DNA of 7,764 nucleotides from Candidatus Auribacterota bacterium. GTDB lineage: Bacteria > Auribacterota > Tritonobacteria > UBA1439. The notes beneath the pieces are model-generated. The model saw nothing but the letters and a program-made list of their open reading frames with translations, had not been told where the DNA came from and searched no databases. Location of the stretch: assembly GCA_026391995.1 (NCBI GenBank), contig JAPLCY010000369.1, positions 1-7,764 of the forward strand, given 5' to 3'. Positions 5,807-7,764 of this stretch are shown in pieces; within the stretch, counting starts at the first letter, position 1; the number at the start of each line of letters is the position of its first letter. The position numbers and the translations under genes are program-made.

Positions 5807-5834
5807 ATTCTACACCAGGATGGCCGGATGTAAA
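5807..5834 (-). promoter_or_regulatory. sigma70-like promoter of the BMC-P operon
   Basis: On the minus strand TTTACA (-35, 5834-5829) and TAGAAT (-10, 5812-5807) are separated by 16 nt; each matches the consensus at 5 of 6 positions. The start would be near 5800, giving a leader of about 80 nt before the first BMC-P ATG. It separates the vertex genes transcriptionally from the AT-rich nucleotidyltransferase gene upstream. Confidence 0.5.
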
Positions 5835-5878
5835 AGGGAGAAATGTTTTGGGGTCAAACCTTAACAATAGCACAATTA

Positions 5879-6451
5879 CTATCTATGTTTTTTTAACTTT
5901 ATCCCCAGACTCTTTATTTCATCATTAAGGAATGCCTTTACGCCCAACCAATTGGCCCATTTCCCGAGATACGCGAAATCTAGCTTGGCGGAATTTTCCG
6001 CAATTATATTCCGTGCATCTTCTGTATCTTTTTCTCTGCCCGTCTGTAATTTTAAAAGGATCAGATCTTCGCGGGAAATGATATCCACGGGCATTTTTCC
6101 GAACTTTATCCTTCTCGCCCTTTTTACTATACCCTTCTGGAAAACGGTTTCGGCGATAAATAAATCAACGTATAATTTGTGTTTCTTATGGAACAAGGTT
6201 ATAAATGGCAAACCATGAATGAATTTCACGGGTTTTTTTTCGTCATACCCGAAACCCAATTTAGTGACAGCAGGTAAAAACTTATCCAAATCGTGTTTTT
6301 CGGAATCGATGATACCGTCTATATCGTAGGTGGCCCTCGGCCTGGCATAGAAGCTCGTCGCTATGCCCCCCATCAATACGACGCGGATCTCCTTCTTCCG
6401 GCAAAGTGTTACAAGTGTTTTAAGCGACCGTGTTAAAATATCACTTAGCAT
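5879..6451 (-). CDS. nucleotidyltransferase-fold protein, AbiEii/MNT-like putative toxin
   Basis: The 190 residues carry the DNA polymerase beta-like nucleotidyltransferase signature: Gly28-Gly29 (LMGGIATSFYA), then Arg39-x-Thr41-x-Asp43-Ile-Asp45, and a likely third acidic ligand, Asp96, in YVDLF. The segment IISREDLILLKLQTGREKDTEDARNII (124-150) is the conserved helix seen in AbiEii-type and related proteins. Family members transfer nucleotides to tRNA or protein targets and often act as toxins or abortive-infection effectors; the target here is unknown. The active-site residues look intact. The start ATG 6451 has AGGA 6 nt upstream and overlaps the preceding small gene by 11 nt. The gene is clearly more AT-rich than its neighbours (Lys, Ile and Phe through A/T-ending codons), suggesting recent transfer. 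A housekeeping nucleotidyltransferase is less likely in this context. Confidence 0.75.
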   Translation of the reverse strand: MLSDILTRSLKTLVTLCRKKEIRVVLMGGIATSFYARPRATYDIDGIIDSEKHDLDKFLPAVTKLGFGYDEKKPVKFIHGLPFITLFHKKHKLYVDLFIAETVFQKGIVKRARRIKFGKMPVDIISREDLILLKLQTGREKDTEDARNIIAENSAKLDFAYLGKWANWLGVKAFLNDEIKSLGIKLKKHR

Positions 6452-6638
6452 AAGCCGTCCTGCTGATGCCTTTCAATATGGAATGAGTTGCCTTTACCTT
6501 CTCCTCCCGCATGCGTTCCAGCTTGTGCAGAAATTCGGTTTTACTCAGATTATCTTTCATTAAATTAAATGTGATATCGCAGAGGGAAAGCCACGCCTCT
6601 ATTTTTTCCTGCGTATTGAGTCTCGTTGTATGATGCAT
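6441..6638 (-). CDS. small helical protein paired with the nucleotidyltransferase, possible antitoxin
   Basis: The 65-residue product is predicted to be almost all helix and highly charged (EKIEAWLSLCDITFNLMKDN, then KTEFLHKLERMREEKVKA). It has no signal peptide or membrane segment and no recognisable DNA-binding motif. It ends 11 nt inside the nucleotidyltransferase gene in another frame, so the pair is almost surely co-translated. A small first gene overlapping a toxin-like second gene is the usual layout of toxin-antitoxin modules, but known AbiE antitoxins are much larger winged-helix proteins, so this would be a different partner type. The start ATG 6638 has only a GGGG-rich stretch as a possible ribosome site. 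It shares the AT-rich composition of its partner. Function is inferred from position only. Confidence 0.6.
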   Translation of the reverse strand: MHHTTRLNTQEKIEAWLSLCDITFNLMKDNLSKTEFLHKLERMREEKVKATHSILKGISRTAYAK

Positions 6639-6746
6639 AGAGCCGACCCCGATCCTATTACAGGTACAGGAACATGCGTAATTTTATCAATTTCTATGCC
6701 ATTTTGATATGAAAAGTACCACTACCGCAGAAAACGCACGGGTGCA
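6639..6746. other. AT-rich intergenic gap, right border of the acquired block
   Basis: About 108 nt between the symporter stop and the small helical gene. It is AT-rich in the middle, and base composition returns to GC-rich just beyond 6720. It must hold the promoter of the small gene/nucleotidyltransferase pair, but I find only weak -10-like and -35-like pieces with poor spacing. No tRNA or attachment-site repeat is seen. Confidence 0.4.
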
Positions 6747-7764
6747 TCATGAACCGGGGGGAGTTGATCGGCCGTTCCGGGTATCCCACAGGTGCGCGTG
6801 CGTCTCGGCCACGACCACGCCGCTCAGGAGGAGGAGCGAGATCAGATTCGGTATCGCCATGAGGGCGTTGGCGATATCGGCGAACGACCAGACCGAGGGG
6901 AGCGACACCACCGACCCCAGCATTACCGCCCCCACCCATGCCTTGCGGTAGGGGGCCGTGGCGCCCGTGCCCAAGAGGTATTCCACCGCCTTCTCGCCGT
7001 AGTAGCACCAGCCGAAGATGGTCGAAGCGACGAAGGTGAAGAGCCCCACGGTGAGGATGGCGGGGCCGACCATCGGGATCTTGGCGAACGCCGCGCTGGT
7101 GAGCGTGGCGCCACCGAGTCCCCGAACCCATTCCCCCGAGTTCACGATAACGAGCCCGGTCATGGCGCACACCACCACCGTATCCCAGAATGTGCCGGTG
7201 GAGGAGACCAGCGCCTGGCGGATCGGGTTCCGCGTCTGGGCGGCGGCGGCGATGATCGGCGCGCTTCCCATGCCCGATTCGTTCGAAAAAAGGCCGCGGG
7301 CGATCCCGAACCTGATCGCCTCCTTCATCCCCGCGCCGATAAAACCGCCCATGGCCGCCTGCCCGGTGAAAGCGCTCTTGAGGATCAGGAGCACGGTGTG
7401 CGGGATCGTGGACGCCCCCATGATGAGCAGGATGAGGCAGCCGAGGACGTAGAAGATCGCCATGAACGGCACCAGGAGTTCGCAGACGCGCGCGATGGAC
7501 TTGATCCCGCGGATCATGACGAGCGCCGTGAGGCAGGTCATTGCGATGCCGGTGACCCACGGCGAGACGTGAAAGGTGTCCCTGACGAGCGTGGCGATCG
7601 AGTTTGCCTGGACCATGTTGCCGATGCCGAACGCGGCGACCGCGGTGAGGGCGGCGAAGACCATCCCGAGCCAGCGGCAGCCAAGCCCCCGCTCGAGGAC
7701 ATACATGGGTCCGCCCACCATGAAGCCGTCGCGCGTGACGGTCCGGTATTTGACCGAGAGGACA
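6747..7764 (-). CDS. AGCS-family sodium:alanine/glycine symporter, partial (5' end outside window)
   Basis: Members of the AGCS family (AlsT/DagA/AgcS) import alanine or glycine with Na+ or H+ across the inner membrane. The frame is open to the right edge: codons before the ATG at 7721 read VLSVKYRTVTRDGF and then MVGGPMYVLERGLG, the conserved stretch of this family, so that ATG is internal. Visible motifs are NMVQANSIA, IRGIKSIARV, the family signature GLFSNESGMGSAPIIAAAAQT, and WDTVVVCAMTGLVIV. Several hydrophobic helices follow, up to ISLLLLSGVVVAETHAHLW and a short polar tail. About 338 of the usual ~450 residues are present; the missing part is the N-terminal helices. Composition is GC-rich like the rest of the chromosome. 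The gene runs toward the AT-rich nucleotidyltransferase block but is separated from it by 108 nt, so co-transcription is uncertain. Substrate cannot be fixed from sequence. Confidence 0.92.
   Translation of the reverse strand, partial: VLSVKYRTVTRDGFMVGGPMYVLERGLGCRWLGMVFAALTAVAAFGIGNMVQANSIATLVRDTFHVSPWVTGIAMTCLTALVMIRGIKSIARVCELLVPFMAIFYVLGCLILLIMGASTIPHTVLLILKSAFTGQAAMGGFIGAGMKEAIRFGIARGLFSNESGMGSAPIIAAAAQTRNPIRQALVSSTGTFWDTVVVCAMTGLVIVNSGEWVRGLGGATLTSAAFAKIPMVGPAILTVGLFTFVASTIFGWCYYGEKAVEYLLGTGATAPYRKAWVGAVMLGSVVSLPSVWSFADIANALMAIPNLISLLLLSGVVVAETHAHLWDTRNGRSTPPGS

Noticed and set aside
5410..5808. N-terminal extension of the second BMC-P gene in frame (ATG at 5808)
   Set aside because: These residues are an out-of-frame reading of the first BMC-P gene plus its leader, and the ATG lies inside the predicted -10; BMC-P homology starts at 5409.
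6725..6750. Possible terminator after the symporter stop (GCAC/GTGC followed by GTTTTCT)
   Set aside because: The stem is only 3-4 bp with a loop of 2-4 nt; too weak to call.
6694..7560. Minus-strand open frame of 288 codons overlapping the symporter in another frame
   Set aside because: His/Arg-rich frame-shifted reading of the AGCS gene; the AGCS frame has clear transmembrane and signature motifs.
1..7764. tRNA/rRNA genes, CRISPR arrays, transposase genes, integrase or phage genes
   Set aside because: I looked on both strands and saw none; the AT-rich block carries no recombinase of its own.

Overview
The window is a GC-rich bacterial chromosome segment with tightly packed genes and one AT-rich insert. 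Three tandem EutN/CcmL-type microcompartment vertex genes, a DUF1571 protein and the lack of any familiar genus-level gene order suggest an uncultured or poorly sampled lineage, perhaps with PVC-superphylum (Planctomycetes/Verrucomicrobia/Omnitrophota-like) affinity. That placement is inference.

Layout, left to right. (1) The 3' end of a DUF1571-type gene (+), entering from the left edge. (2) trpD, anthranilate phosphoribosyltransferase (-), ending 3 nt from the DUF1571 stop. (3) A short divergent control region with several inverted repeats, one of which can bury the ribosome site of the next gene. (4) A + strand pair with an ATGA overlap: a small two-helix membrane protein, then a 934-codon ORF. 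The first ~358 codons of that ORF encode a lipoprotein with a shrunken, metal-ligand-less BKACE (DUF849) domain. The remainder is a complete bacterial prolyl-tRNA synthetase. No stop codon separates the two, but a TTG with a GGAG ribosome site sits exactly where ProRS normally begins. (5) Three EutN/CcmL-type (BMC-P) shell vertex genes (-), convergent with proS, preceded by a good sigma70-like promoter and an operator-like dyad; no hexamer shell gene or enzyme accompanies them here. (6) An AT-rich block holding a 65-residue helical protein and a GG...DID nucleotidyltransferase (-, 11-nt overlap), which looks like an acquired toxin-antitoxin-type module. (7) The 3' three-quarters of an AGCS-family sodium:alanine/glycine symporter (-), running off the right edge.

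The genes do not form one pathway. The observations most worth following are the lipoprotein/ProRS continuous ORF with its degenerate BKACE domain, the stand-alone BMC-P triplet with its own promoter, and the small-protein/nucleotidyltransferase module between the vertex genes and the symporter.
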